A stretch of 64,000 bases of DNA from Chryseobacterium sp. CH25 (GCF_004119455.1 NZ_NRQT01000005.1:310001-374000); one strand, 5' to 3'; positions 8,097 through 17,612 are shown, counted from the first letter of the stretch. Notes: generated from the sequence alone by a model not told the origin. A program made the numbers and translations.

Positions 8097-10268
8097 ATGA
8101 AGAATATTAAAAAAATAACGTCAATTGCCTTATATTTCCTGTGCCTGTCACCATTGGCAGCCCAAAAGACGCAATGGACTCCTGATGGCAATGCTTATTA
8201 TTCGTTTACCCAAAATGGGGTTGGAATTATTGATGTACTGAATCCCGGAAAAGATCAGGCATTTTTAAGTAATAATGAATTGATCCCTTCTGGAAGCTCC
8301 ACAGCTTTAGAAGTACAGAGCTTTCAGGTTTCTCCTGATGGGAAAAGCTTGCTGCTTTTTACCAATACTAAGAAAGTGTGGCGGGATAATACCCGCGGAG
8401 ATTACTGGATTTTTGATAAAAATACCAAGAAACTTACTCAGCTTGGAAAAGACCTGCCTGCTTCTTCATTAATGTTTGCCAAGTTCTCTCCTGATGGTAA
8501 AAAGGTAGCTTATGTTTCTAAGCATAATATTTATATTGAAGATCTTTCCAATAATCAGTTTACCAAAATTACGAATGATGGTACAGACAGAATGATTAAC
8601 GGAACCTTCGATTGGGCCTATGAAGAAGAATTCGGGACTCAGGATGGCTTCAGATGGTCTCCTGACGGAAGTAAAATTGCTTACTGGAAGTTAGACGCAA
8701 GAGAAACAAAAAACTTTCTGATGATTAATAATACAGATAGTTTATACTCGTTTACTGTTCCTGTAGAATATCCGAAAGTGGGTGAAAATCCTTCAGGATG
8801 CAGCATCTGGTTCTATGATCTTGCCTCAAAGTCTTCTAAAAAAGCAGATATTGCAGGTGACGAAGTACAGCATTATATTCCCCGAATGGAATGGGTACTG
8901 GATTCTAAATCTATTATTCTGCAGCAACTGAACAGAAAACAGAATCAAAGTAAAATTATGGTGGCTGATGCCCAGTCAGGAAGCAGCAAAACAATCCATA
9001 CAGAGACGGATGCAGCATGGATTGATATCAAATCCAGATGGAATGAAAACGATCCAAGCGGCTGGGACTGGATCAATAATGGTAAAGAGTTTCTATGGCT
9101 TTCTGAAAAAGACGGCTGGAGACATATTTATAAAATAGATATGAATGGTAAAGAAACTTTGATTACAAAAGATGCTTTTGATGTGATTAAACCGGAGTTT
9201 TTTGATGTTCCGAACAAGCAGATCTACTTTTTGGCTTCTCCAGGCAATGCTACTCAGAAATATCTGTATAAAGTAAGCATGCAGGGTGGAAAATCCCAAA
9301 GACTTACTCCAGAAGCGTATACCGGATCTAACCAATATACAATATCTCCTAACGGAAAAATTGCCATGTTTAACAACAGCAGTGTCAATGCCCGTTCAGC
9401 CGGAGCTGTGGTATCATTGCCGGAACATAAGGAACTTGTAGCAGCGAAGAGTGTTTCAAAAGCAGATCCTTCAAGAGCTAAAACAGAATTTTTCCAGATT
9501 ACCACACAGGATGGTGTTACATTGGACGGATGGGTGGTAAAGCCTAAAGATTTTGATTCCAACAAAAAATATCCCATTGTTTTCATGGTCTATGGAGAGC
9601 CTGGATCACAGACGGTAACGGATAGTTTCTATGCAGGGAAAAATGGTTTATATATTGGAGATATGGCTCAGGATGGTTATCTGTATGTTTCCCTTGAAAA
9701 CCGTGGAACACCTGCTCCTAAAGGCCGTGAGTGGAGAAAATCCATTTACCGTAAAATAGGTCAGCTCAATATCCGCGATCAGGCTATGGGTGCAAAAGCT
9801 TTATTTGCAAAATGGTCTTATGTGGACACTTCCAGAGTGGCTGTATGGGGCTGGAGCGGTGGTGGTTCTTCCACATTAAACCTTTTAGGACAGTATCCTG
9901 ATATTTACCAGACCGGAATTGCGATTGCTCCTGTAGCTAATCAATTATTCTATGACAATATTTATCAGGAACGTTATATGGGGCTTCCACAGGAAAACAG
10001 AGAAGATTTTGTAAACGGTTCTCCGTTGGCTTATGCTAAAAACCTTAAAGGAAACCTGTTATTGGTTCACGGAACAGGTGATGATAACGTACATTATCAG
10101 AATACGGAAGTTTATATTAATGAATTGGTAAAATACAATAAGCAGTTTCAGCTGATGTCTTATCCTAACAGAACCCACTCTATCAGTGAAGGAGAAGGAA
10201 CATCATTGCATTTGGCTACCATGTTTACAAAATATTTAAAAGAACATTGTCCTCCCGGAGGAAAATAA
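8097..10268 (+). CDS. Dipeptidyl peptidase IV (S9B prolyl oligopeptidase family)
   Basis: A 723-residue exported serine peptidase. It has a signal peptide ending near PLAAQ, an N-terminal beta-propeller (DPPIV_N) with the dipeptide-binding double Glu in DWAYEEEFG, and a C-terminal alpha/beta hydrolase. The catalytic triad is S587 in WGWSGGGSS, D662 in HGTGDDNVH and H694 in NRTHSIS. The nucleophile elbow reads GWSGGG where many homologues have GWSYGG; the Ser is intact. It releases X-Pro (and X-Ala) dipeptides in the periplasm. It follows aminopeptidase P by 10 bp and is closed by a terminator at 10281-10308. Confidence 0.93.
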   Translation: MKNIKKITSIALYFLCLSPLAAQKTQWTPDGNAYYSFTQNGVGIIDVLNPGKDQAFLSNNELIPSGSSTALEVQSFQVSPDGKSLLLFTNTKKVWRDNTRGDYWIFDKNTKKLTQLGKDLPASSLMFAKFSPDGKKVAYVSKHNIYIEDLSNNQFTKITNDGTDRMINGTFDWAYEEEFGTQDGFRWSPDGSKIAYWKLDARETKNFLMINNTDSLYSFTVPVEYPKVGENPSGCSIWFYDLASKSSKKADIAGDEVQHYIPRMEWVLDSKSIILQQLNRKQNQSKIMVADAQSGSSKTIHTETDAAWIDIKSRWNENDPSGWDWINNGKEFLWLSEKDGWRHIYKIDMNGKETLITKDAFDVIKPEFFDVPNKQIYFLASPGNATQKYLYKVSMQGGKSQRLTPEAYTGSNQYTISPNGKIAMFNNSSVNARSAGAVVSLPEHKELVAAKSVSKADPSRAKTEFFQITTQDGVTLDGWVVKPKDFDSNKKYPIVFMVYGEPGSQTVTDSFYAGKNGLYIGDMAQDGYLYVSLENRGTPAPKGREWRKSIYRKIGQLNIRDQAMGAKALFAKWSYVDTSRVAVWGWSGGGSSTLNLLGQYPDIYQTGIAIAPVANQLFYDNIYQERYMGLPQENREDFVNGSPLAYAKNLKGNLLLVHGTGDDNVHYQNTEVYINELVKYNKQFQLMSYPNRTHSISEGEGTSLHLATMFTKYLKEHCPPGGK

Positions 10269-10280
10269 ATAATGAATGAA

Positions 10281-10308
10281 AGTCTCACAGAAATGTGGGG
10301 CTTTTTTT
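10281..10308 (+). terminator. Rho-independent terminator after DPP IV
   Basis: A hairpin pairs AGTCTCACA with TGTGGGGCT across a short loop, using two G-U pairs, and is followed by a T7 run. It starts 12 bp past the peptidase stop codon. Confidence 0.75.
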
Positions 10309-10315
10309 GAGTAAG

Positions 10316-10460
10316 GAGGCTGGATGCTGGGAGATGGAAGTACTTGAAGTCAGATGTTGAGGGTATCACCTATTAATAAATATTTTTAAGAAGTTAAAAG
10401 GTTCTTCAGTCATTATATTCCCAATAGTAACATCCAGCACCCAGCACCCAACATCCATCC
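10316..10460. repeat. Dispersed ATCCAGCACCC-type repeat pair in inverted orientation
   Basis: The left part (10321-10341) reads TGGATGCTGGGAGATGGAAG and the right part (10430-10460) carries ACATCCAGCACCCAGCACCC, an imperfect inverted and internally repeated copy. I associate such strings with intergenic repeats in Chryseobacterium. No protein-like reading was found. Confidence 0.5.
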
Positions 10461-10516
10461 TTCTATTTAACAAATTATCATTAATTTTGAGTAAATAATT
10501 ACTAAAAACCCACCCG

Positions 10517-11122
10517 TTGAAACTACCACTCTCCTATTATTCTAATCAAGACGTTCTTTTTCTAGCTCAGGATCTATTGGGAAAAGTACTTTTTACAGAA
10601 ATAAATGGAGAAATTACAGCCGGAATTATTGTAGAAACTGAAGCTTATTTTGGAGTGAAAGACAAAGCTTCTCATGCGTATGGTGGAAGGCGAACAGATA
10701 GAACTGAAACGTTGTACAACCAAGGCGGTGTTTCGTATGTGTACTTATGCTATGGAATTCATCACCTTTTCAATGTAGTGACTTCTGTGGAAGATGATCC
10801 TCATGCTGTTTTGGTGAGAGCCGTTGAGCCATTAATTGGAAAAGAAATTATGGAATTCAGAAGAAATATGCCGGCTTCCAAAGCAGCCATTTCTGCCGGT
10901 CCGGGATCAGCTGCTAAAGCATTGGGAATTGACCGTTCATTGAATAAAAAAGATCTGGCTGGAAATGAAATATGGATTGAAGATCATGGGATTCAGTATG
11001 CTTCTGAAATTATTGCAGCAGGACCCCGCATAGGAGTTGCTTATGCACAGGAAGATGCTCTGCTACCCTGGCGATTTTTTGTGAAAGGAAACAAATATGT
11101 AAGCAAGCCTAACAAAGTATAG
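10517..11122 (+). CDS. DNA-3-methyladenine glycosylase (AAG/MPG family)
   Basis: A 201-residue MPG-family glycosylase that excises alkylated purines. Recognisable segments are LAQDLLGKVL, the catalytic region VETEAYFGVKDKASHAYGG, GVSYVYLCYGIHHLFNVV and VLVRAVEP. Length is typical of the family. No in-frame ATG lies upstream; the best start is TTG at 10517, which gives the usual N-terminus (LPLSYY then LAQDLLGK). Its stop lies 3 bp from the stop of the mismatch glycosylase gene on the opposite strand, so two base-excision repair genes converge here. Confidence 0.92.
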   Translation: MKLPLSYYSNQDVLFLAQDLLGKVLFTEINGEITAGIIVETEAYFGVKDKASHAYGGRRTDRTETLYNQGGVSYVYLCYGIHHLFNVVTSVEDDPHAVLVRAVEPLIGKEIMEFRRNMPASKAAISAGPGSAAKALGIDRSLNKKDLAGNEIWIEDHGIQYASEIIAAGPRIGVAYAQEDALLPWRFFVKGNKYVSKPNKV

Positions 11123-11125
11123 ACC

Positions 11126-11629
11126 TTATGATGGATGAATGGTCTGATAAAACTCTTTATAATACTGAACAAGATCATCCAAAGAAAACCCACGATTCAG
11201 ACCGCTGGTATTGGGTAAAACCCATACTTTTGCTCCACAGAAATCCTCTGGCTGCCGGCCCCATTCAATTTCCTTCTTTTTAGAAAAAGCTTTATAAGCA
11301 GCCTTCCCTAAAAAAGCTACATATTCCGGCTGGAATTCATTTATTTTAGCTTTGAAAGTTTCAAAAGCTTCATCAAACTCGTTCTTTGAAAGCTCATCTG
11401 CGCGGGAAGTTGCTCTTTCTACAGCGGTTGTTAAGCCACACCTGAAGTCTAAAATCACAGTATCATTTACAGCCTCAATTTCATAAGGAGTAAATCCGGA
11501 CTGATGCAGTACTTTCCAAAAACGGTTACTTCTCCCTGAAAAATGATGACCATCATTTGAAGATTTTAAACCAGGGTTGATTCCGCAAAAAATAACATCG
11601 AGATGAGGAGCAATAATATCAGTTAACAT
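11126..11629 (-). CDS. mug: G/U(T) mismatch-specific DNA glycosylase (Mug/TDG family)
   Basis: A 167-residue uracil-DNA-glycosylase superfamily protein. The family 2 (Mug/TDG) active-site motif IFCGINPGLKS is near the N-terminus and the second motif VLPNTSGLNRGF is near the C-terminus. The conserved Asn of GINPG activates water. It removes uracil or ethenocytosine from mismatches with G. It converges on the 3-methyladenine glycosylase gene with only a 3-bp gap and no visible terminator between them. Confidence 0.9.
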   Translation of the reverse strand: MLTDIIAPHLDVIFCGINPGLKSSNDGHHFSGRSNRFWKVLHQSGFTPYEIEAVNDTVILDFRCGLTTAVERATSRADELSKNEFDEAFETFKAKINEFQPEYVAFLGKAAYKAFSKKKEIEWGRQPEDFCGAKVWVLPNTSGLNRGFSLDDLVQYYKEFYQTIHPS

Positions 11630-11861
11630 ATTTGATTTCTGTTCTTATTTCTATTGCTTAAAGGTATCAATATTCCAAATATTTCGGCTTACATCTGAAT
11701 ATAAAATGTTTAACGGCTCATCCTGTGTATACTACGTTTTATCTGTGTTTTTTGCAGGATCACTCAGTTTATATATTTAAATATGAATAGGTTCTGGTAA
11801 TTTTGCAGGGTAATTGTAAGGATGAAGATTTTTTCATTCCTAATCATTAAAAATAAATAGT

Positions 11862-12179
11862 ATGAACTGGATTGCATTAATTATTGCAGGAATTTTTGAA
11901 ATCGGATGGCCATTGGGTCTTAAGTTATCTCAGCAGCCTGAAAGTAATAAATGGACCTGGATTATGTTTTCAATAGCATGTATGACAGTGAGTGGCGCAT
12001 TTCTTTGGTATGCCCAGAAAAGTATTCCTATCGGGACTGCTTATGCTGTATGGACCGGAATTGGTGCGGTAGGGACTTTATTGGTAGGTGTTCTGTTTTT
12101 TCAGGATTCAGCCAGTATTCTGAGACTGCTATCTGCATTACTGATTGTGGTGGGAATCATAGGTCTTAAACTTTTTTAA
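11862..12179 (+). CDS. SMR-family exporter, SugE/Gdx type
   Basis: A 105-residue four-helix small multidrug resistance protein. The first helix carries the essential glutamate E13 in GIFEIGWPLGLK, close to the SugE/Gdx (guanidinium exporter) subgroup consensus. Later helices contain YAVWTGIGAVGT and the C-terminal GIIGLKLF. These proteins act as antiparallel homodimers in the inner membrane and exchange protons for guanidinium or quaternary ammonium. I looked upstream (11640-11860) for a guanidine riboswitch and saw none. Substrate is inferred only from the subgroup look. Confidence 0.88.
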   Translation: MNWIALIIAGIFEIGWPLGLKLSQQPESNKWTWIMFSIACMTVSGAFLWYAQKSIPIGTAYAVWTGIGAVGTLLVGVLFFQDSASILRLLSALLIVVGIIGLKLF

Positions 12180-12186
12180 ATGAAAA

Positions 12187-12219
12187 TTGGCTTAAGATTA
12201 TTGCTAATCATTAAGCCAA
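12187..12219. terminator. Hairpin after the SMR gene
   Basis: TTGGCTTAA (12187-12195) pairs perfectly with TTAAGCCAA (12211-12219), and an inner GATTA/TAATC pair extends the stem. There is no strong T-run, so termination is likely but not certain. It lies between convergent genes. Confidence 0.5.
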
Positions 12220-12268
12220 ACCATTATTCAACATTCGAATAATAAACCAACCACATTATATTATTTTA

Positions 12269-12709
12269 TTATTGTTTAGTACCTTCGTAATAAAATTCCA
12301 CATCAGTGGCCGCTGTTTTTTTTGTACTGATCTGTAAAGCTTTTGTGGAGATGAGGTAGTTAACACTTCCTTCAGGATCATTCCCGCCTACTCCTACCCC
12401 TACAGGATTTTGTGCAGTCAGAACTTTGGGAGTTGCTGTAGAATATGCTTCACCGGATTTAGGCTGAACCTTAATATGAGAGGCATCTACTTTCGTAACC
12501 ACAACAATAGCGTTGTAATAATCCTGAGTGGCAATTCTTATGGTCCCTTTAAATGTGCCAAGTACAGGATCTATACTCTGGCCTGTGATTGGTGTAGGAT
12601 CATCATTACCATCATTGCTTTTGCAGCTTAAAAATAGGCTTCCCACCAATGCAATTACCATAAAACTGCTTATAAGTCTTTGAAATCTGTTTACCATAAT
12701 TTTAATCAT
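12269..12709 (-). CDS. Small outer-membrane-type lipoprotein of unknown function
   Basis: A 146-residue protein with a lipoprotein signal peptide; the lipobox ends LFLSC and is followed by an Asp/Asn-rich linker (KSNDGNDDP), a common surface-export-like tether in Bacteroidota. The mature part reads as a beta-rich domain (GTFKGTIRIATQDYY, IVVVTKV) that I do not recognise. A second Met at residue 5 is an equally good start. It lies downstream of the SusC/SusD pair on the same strand but behind a strong hairpin, so it may be expressed separately or as the attenuated third gene of the uptake operon. Confidence 0.7.
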   Translation of the reverse strand: MIKIMVNRFQRLISSFMVIALVGSLFLSCKSNDGNDDPTPITGQSIDPVLGTFKGTIRIATQDYYNAIVVVTKVDASHIKVQPKSGEAYSTATPKVLTAQNPVGVGVGGNDPEGSVNYLISTKALQISTKKTAATDVEFYYEGTKQ

Positions 12710-12810
12710 TTATTATTTACCTTTCAAAGGTGATTAAATGGAGGGGAACCCCGAAAAAACATCTATGAAAAGAAAATTATGGTCTATCAATGGTTTCAAT
12801 AAACATGCAA

Positions 12811-12837
12811 AAACCTGTATTGCTATAATACAGGTTT
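12811..12837. terminator. Terminator hairpin after SusD
   Basis: AAACCTGTATT (12811-12821) pairs exactly with AATACAGGTTT (12827-12837) around a 5-base loop. It sits between the SusD stop (12901) and the lipoprotein start (12709), so it would end or attenuate the SusCD transcript. Confidence 0.65.
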
Positions 12838-12900
12838 GATACAAAATAATAGATATGAAAAAAATAGAAAAAATTATATTGTGTTAAATCCTAACTATTT

Positions 12901-14339
12901 TTACTGAACATCCCAAAAAACTTTCGTGGTGAGCTTATCGCCCCCAATAGCTGTAGCTGCTTTAGTATAATTGGTGCCATTAGTGGTAGCTTCTAAAGTG
13001 GGATATTGAAGTCTTACAGGGACTTTTCCGCTTGCATTGGCAATAGCTGTGGGTGGAGCCTGCAATAGTGGATAATCCAGTCTTCGGTAGAAATTCCAGG
13101 ATACTACAGGATGATTATACATGGCAACCCAAGCCTGTTCTCCGATTGATTTTTTCCAATTGGCTGCATTATAAGGGTTGCTTAGCAAGTAGGCCTGTGC
13201 ATCCTGTGCAGAAAGGTTCCATTCCTTAAAGGATGCCTGTACTGCATTTTGATAAAGAATATCAGGAGTTCCCCCAATTCCAAATCTGGCAGCTGCTTCT
13301 GTAAGATAAAAAGCCACCTCAGTACTGGTCATTATCTTTCCGGGGGTAGTAGGAATATAAGCAAAGAGTCCGGGAGCGGAAAAATCTGAGAAGACCCCTG
13401 ACAATCCGATGATCTGCCCAATATATTCACCATGTACATCTTTAAAATACTGAGGTCTTCTTGGATCGGACGTTGCATTAAGGAAATCTATAAAAGGTTT
13501 TCCGCCAAAAAATCGTCTCTTCCACTGTTGGCAATATTTTCAAACAGCGGATTAAAGTTTGGGGTTTCTTCCTGATACCTGAAAACGGCATTGTCTGTTT
13601 CATTGGTCATAACTCCACCTGTAACGGCTGTATTGATCGTAGACTGAGCTAAGGAGGGATTAACGTCTGAGAGCGCAATTCCTAATTTCAAAAGCAGTGA
13701 ATTTCCAAATTTCTTCCATTTACCTATATCACCTCTATAGAAAATATCTCCGGAACCAAAACTTCCTTCCCCTTCCTTCAGATTATTAATATCTGTTTTT
13801 AGACGGGTAATTAATTTCTCATAAATCTGTGCATCATCGTCGTAGCTGGGAAGAGGATATTTTTCATAATTAAGCGCCTGACTGTAAGGAATGTCACCGA
13901 AAGTATCTGCCATCGTCTGAAATGTATAGACGGAAAGAATATCAATAATAGCTAACTGATTCTGCTTCCTGGCAGGCCAGCTATTCACTTCTGAAGCTGT
14001 AGGCTGATATTGTTCTATAAGTTCTTTAGCTTTATTCAGATTGTTCAGAACATTCACATAATTGTCTGTCCAGACGGTATTGGAAACATTTCTTGCTGTA
14101 AAATTATAATTGCTTTCACTTACATAGGTTACTTCCTGCCAGTATTGCATGGTAAGACGGAAATTATTCTCGTTGACACTGGGAGTGGTCATATAATCGC
14201 TCAGCTCTTTTTCTGCATAGGTAAGTAGAGGCTCAGGAGACATATTATAAGCTACATGAGGATCATCGTTCACATTATCTGATGTACAGCCCGTTAGTAC
14301 CAATACTAAAAGAGAGCTGATTATAATATTATTTTTCAT
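12901..14339 (-). CDS. SusD/RagB-family nutrient-binding lipoprotein, frameshifted
   Basis: The surface glycan or peptide binding partner of the upstream SusC. It begins with a lipoprotein signal (LLVLVLTGCTSDN) and continues with SusD-like helices (NPLFENIANSGRDD; then after the break FYRRLDYP and RLQYP near the C-terminus, typical of SusD-like group 2). The frame stops early at 13488; adding one T to the T6 run (A6 on the plus strand, 13507-13512) gives DDFFGGKPFIDFLNATSDPRR and reads on to 12901. One homopolymer base is therefore probably missing. It starts 12 bp after the SusC stop, so the two are one operon. Ligand unknown. Confidence 0.86.
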
Positions 14340-14350
14340 TGTGACAGGTT

Positions 14351-17300
14351 TTAAAAATTAACTTTCAGATTAACGGCAAAATTTCTGGTTGCAGGCATTA
14401 CTCCGGATTGATAGCCTTGAATACTTCCTGATGAAAGTCCGGATTCCGGGTCTGCATAAGGCAAATTTTTATGAATAATCCACAGATTGCTTCCTATCAG
14501 GCCAAGGGTAAGATTCTGAATACCTGCTTTTTTTAGAAACTGATTGTTGAAGGTATAAGAAACAGATACCTGACGGAGCTTGATAAAGCTTGCATCATAA
14601 ACAAACGCAGCTACCGGCGGATCGGTTTCCAGAGTCTGGCTGGACTGCGAACGGTCTAACCGAATTGTATTTGGGATATAATGTCCTGGATTATTAGGAT
14701 CCTGCATTACGCCCGGTAAAATAACTCCGCCACCATTTTCGAGAGTATTTCTGATAGGATTTCCAAGATCATTAAAACCTACAGAATCTGGATAAAGCCC
14801 CGTTCCATACCCATAATACTGATCCAGAGAAAATACCTTACCTCCTTTTTTCCAATCGATCTGAAAGCTCAGGTTAAAGTTTTTATATGTAAAAGAATTA
14901 TTCAGACCTGCTACAAAATCAGACTGAAAGCTTCCCAAGTTATGATTGCTATCGTCCGTATGAAGATACGCTCCATTGCTTCCTATGATCTTATTTCCAT
15001 TAGGATCGTATACAAAATCTGCCCCCCAGATGCTTCCATATTCTTCATTAAGAGGAGCATTGATGGTGATGCCACCCTGTAATGAGCCCAATGTAATATT
15101 TTCTATTCCTTCCCTCAGAGCTGTGACTTTGGTTTTGGGATTAGACCAGTTAATAGCCATATCCCATGTAAAATGCTCAAATTTTAATGGAGTTATATTT
15201 AAAGTAAGCTCCACTCCTTTTGTTGTAAGTTCACCTGTATTCTGAATTTTAGACAGAGAGCCTGTTGCCAGAGAAACGGGAAGCGGTAATATCTGGTTAA
15301 ATGCAGTATTTTGGAACCATGAAAGATCTAAACCTATTCTGTTCTTTAAAAACTGCAAATTGGTGCCTATTTCAAAATTTTTCAGTTTCTGTGGAAGGAG
15401 ATCAGCATTCCTCAGAGAAGTATTATAGGAATAAACCGGATTGTTTTCTAAAGATGCCTGAGGAATATATCTGTTTCTTAATTGATCTGCATTGGTATCT
15501 GAACCTACTTCTGCATAGGCTGCCCTTATTTTTCCGAAACTTAACCATTCCTGTTTCAACAGATTGGAGAATACTACACTGGCAGAAACCGAAGGATAAT
15601 AATAGACCTGTTTTTCTTTAGGTAATGAGCTGGATTGATCTCTTCTGAAGGTTCCTTCCAGATAATAGGTGTTTTTATAGCCTAAAGAAGCCTGTACAAA
15701 TGCCCCGTAAATATATTTTATATTATCTATTGTAATAGGTTTTGCAGGAGTAGCCACCGAATTGGAGATGGTATACAGATCCGGAATATATATACCTCCG
15801 GTTGTTGTCTGTGCATTGGAATAGTTGGACTGAACATTGACGTTTCCACCCAGTAAAGCCTGTAAATTTAAGTCTTCTGTAATATTCTTTTTATAAGTAG
15901 CAATCAGGTCATAATTGGTTTCTGTAAAACGCAGATTGGTTACCGCATATCCCGAAGGCTGCTCTATCAGATTAAAGCTGAAAAAAGCCGGCATGGAACC
16001 TACTGCTTTTCTTTCCTCGGTAATCATTGTATAGCCATCAATACCTACCCTTCCCAGAATGTTGATGCTTTTTGAAAGGTCGTAGCTGAGACTGAAGTTT
16101 CCGGCAAAACGGTCTCTTCTGTCATTCTGATAATTCTGATACCGGGAGAAATAAGGATTATCCCAATAGGAAGGAGATAGATTATCAGGTCTTTTTATAT
16201 TCCATGTATAGTTTTTATTGTAGGTGTCGTAAAGATATTTCTGATCCTGAAGATCTATATTGGTTGCCCACCATTGGCGAAAACCACTCATAATATTGTC
16301 TGTATATCCTGTAGAATTTCGTCCTTTGGTTCTTTGGGTAATATAATTGGCAAAAATGGTTGCGGTAAGCTTATCCGTAATTTTATAAGAGGCATTTCCA
16401 CCAAAATTATTTTTCATTAAAGAAGAATTAGGCATAATATCCGTGGCATTGGTATTAGAATAACTCAGTCTGAAGGTTGCCTTCTCATTTCCGCCACTCA
16501 GAGCGATATTATTGGTTTGATTAATTGCTTTATCAAAGAAGGTAATCGGTCCGTTTTTAGCCATTACCCATGGTGTTTTCTTTCCAAAGTTCTTGGAACC
16601 GGGAGTGAAGGCATCATACTGCCATACCATGAGATTAGGATCATAAGGAGCGCCATAGGAAGCATCATGCCAGAAAATGGCCATGGGTTCATTCTGATAT
16701 TTAGGGAAAACATCTCCCCAATACCCTTGCCCATATTGCGTCTGATATTCAGGGAACGTAGATTTGTCAACAGTGGAAACGGTAATACTTCCACTGTATT
16801 CCAGACCGATTCCCTGTGAATTTTTCTTCCCTTTCTTAGTAGTGATGATAATAGCTCCGTTTTGAGCTCTTGATCCATATAAAGCGGTTGCAGCAGCCCC
16901 TTTTAGTACGTTTACAGTTTCAATATCATTAGGATTGATATCCGAGACAGGGCTTCCGTAATCATAGCCGCCAAATCCATTTTGCTGTACTGTAGAATTG
17001 ATATTCCTGTTGATAATAGGAACTCCATCCACTACAAAAAGGGCCTGATTATCCCCTAAAATAGATTTATAGCCTCTTGAAACAGCATCTATCGAACCTC
17101 CAAAGTTGGTAGACTGCCTAATTTCAAGTCCAGCCACTTTTCCTGACAGATTATTCAGGAAATTGGTCGTTGGATTTTTATTAATATCCTCTCCTTTTAC
17201 CTCTTGTGTGGAATAGCCCAGAGACCTTTTCTCTCTTTTGATTCCTAGTGCGGTAACAACAATTCCTTCGATATTCTTAGTGGTAAGGGTATCCTGTTTA

Positions 17301-17374
17301 CTCTGGCTGAAATAGGTTTCGCTCCCAATAAAAAAAGCGACTCCGGCACTTAAAAGCTTTAACTTGTATTTCAT
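14351..17374 (-). CDS. SusC/RagA-family TonB-linked outer membrane transporter
   Basis: A 1007-residue TonB-dependent transporter. After a signal peptide comes a TonB-box-like segment (IEGIVVTALGIKREKRSLGY), a plug domain with VDGVPIINRNIN and VLKGAAATALYGSRAQNGAI, and a large beta-barrel ending in aromatic VNLKVNF. The N-terminal carboxypeptidase-D-like regulatory domain that most SusC proteins carry is absent; the plug begins almost at once. With the following SusD it forms an outer-membrane uptake complex. The ligand cannot be told, because no glycosidase or peptidase is adjacent. A LytS/LytTR pair upstream on the same strand may regulate it. Confidence 0.93.
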   Translation of the reverse strand: MKYKLKLLSAGVAFFIGSETYFSQSKQDTLTTKNIEGIVVTALGIKREKRSLGYSTQEVKGEDINKNPTTNFLNNLSGKVAGLEIRQSTNFGGSIDAVSRGYKSILGDNQALFVVDGVPIINRNINSTVQQNGFGGYDYGSPVSDINPNDIETVNVLKGAAATALYGSRAQNGAIIITTKKGKKNSQGIGLEYSGSITVSTVDKSTFPEYQTQYGQGYWGDVFPKYQNEPMAIFWHDASYGAPYDPNLMVWQYDAFTPGSKNFGKKTPWVMAKNGPITFFDKAINQTNNIALSGGNEKATFRLSYSNTNATDIMPNSSLMKNNFGGNASYKITDKLTATIFANYITQRTKGRNSTGYTDNIMSGFRQWWATNIDLQDQKYLYDTYNKNYTWNIKRPDNLSPSYWDNPYFSRYQNYQNDRRDRFAGNFSLSYDLSKSINILGRVGIDGYTMITEERKAVGSMPAFFSFNLIEQPSGYAVTNLRFTETNYDLIATYKKNITEDLNLQALLGGNVNVQSNYSNAQTTTGGIYIPDLYTISNSVATPAKPITIDNIKYIYGAFVQASLGYKNTYYLEGTFRRDQSSSLPKEKQVYYYPSVSASVVFSNLLKQEWLSFGKIRAAYAEVGSDTNADQLRNRYIPQASLENNPVYSYNTSLRNADLLPQKLKNFEIGTNLQFLKNRIGLDLSWFQNTAFNQILPLPVSLATGSLSKIQNTGELTTKGVELTLNITPLKFEHFTWDMAINWSNPKTKVTALREGIENITLGSLQGGITINAPLNEEYGSIWGADFVYDPNGNKIIGSNGAYLHTDDSNHNLGSFQSDFVAGLNNSFTYKNFNLSFQIDWKKGGKVFSLDQYYGYGTGLYPDSVGFNDLGNPIRNTLENGGGVILPGVMQDPNNPGHYIPNTIRLDRSQSSQTLETDPPVAAFVYDASFIKLRQVSVSYTFNNQFLKKAGIQNLTLGLIGSNLWIIHKNLPYADPESGLSSGSIQGYQSGVMPATRNFAVNLKVNF

Positions 17375-17471
17375 AATTATTGATTTTGTTTATTGTTTAA
17401 CCAAAATTCAATAATTGGTGAAGAATATAAGATAATCTATATATGAATGGCAGGATGCGGTCTACTAAAAT

Positions 17472-17546
17472 ATGAGTAATAAGTAATGAGTAATGAGTAA
17501 TAAGTAATGAGTAATGAGTAATGAGTAATGAGTAATGAGTAATGAG
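17472..17546. repeat. 7-bp tandem repeat (GTAATGA)n
   Basis: About ten to eleven near-perfect copies of GTAATGA or GTAATAA lie head to tail upstream of the SusC gene (start 17374). Copy number could vary between strains by slippage. The run is within a 319-bp non-coding gap. Confidence 0.85.
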
Positions 17547-17612
17547 TTGCGGGATTGTTTTATAAAATACCGTACAACTTCTACAGATATTACCCTCGAA
17601 GGGCTGAGCATT

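Noticed and set aside
11640..11861. Guanidine riboswitch ahead of the SugE/Gdx-like gene
   Set aside because: I could not find the conserved guanidine-I or -II/-III core sequences; only AT-rich leader.
13405..13487. Gap between two SusD-like genes
   Set aside because: The gap is open in the frame joining both halves after a one-base correction at 13507-13512, so there is one gene.
17472..17546. CRISPR-like array
   Set aside because: It is a 7-bp direct tandem repeat with no spacers and no cas genes nearby.
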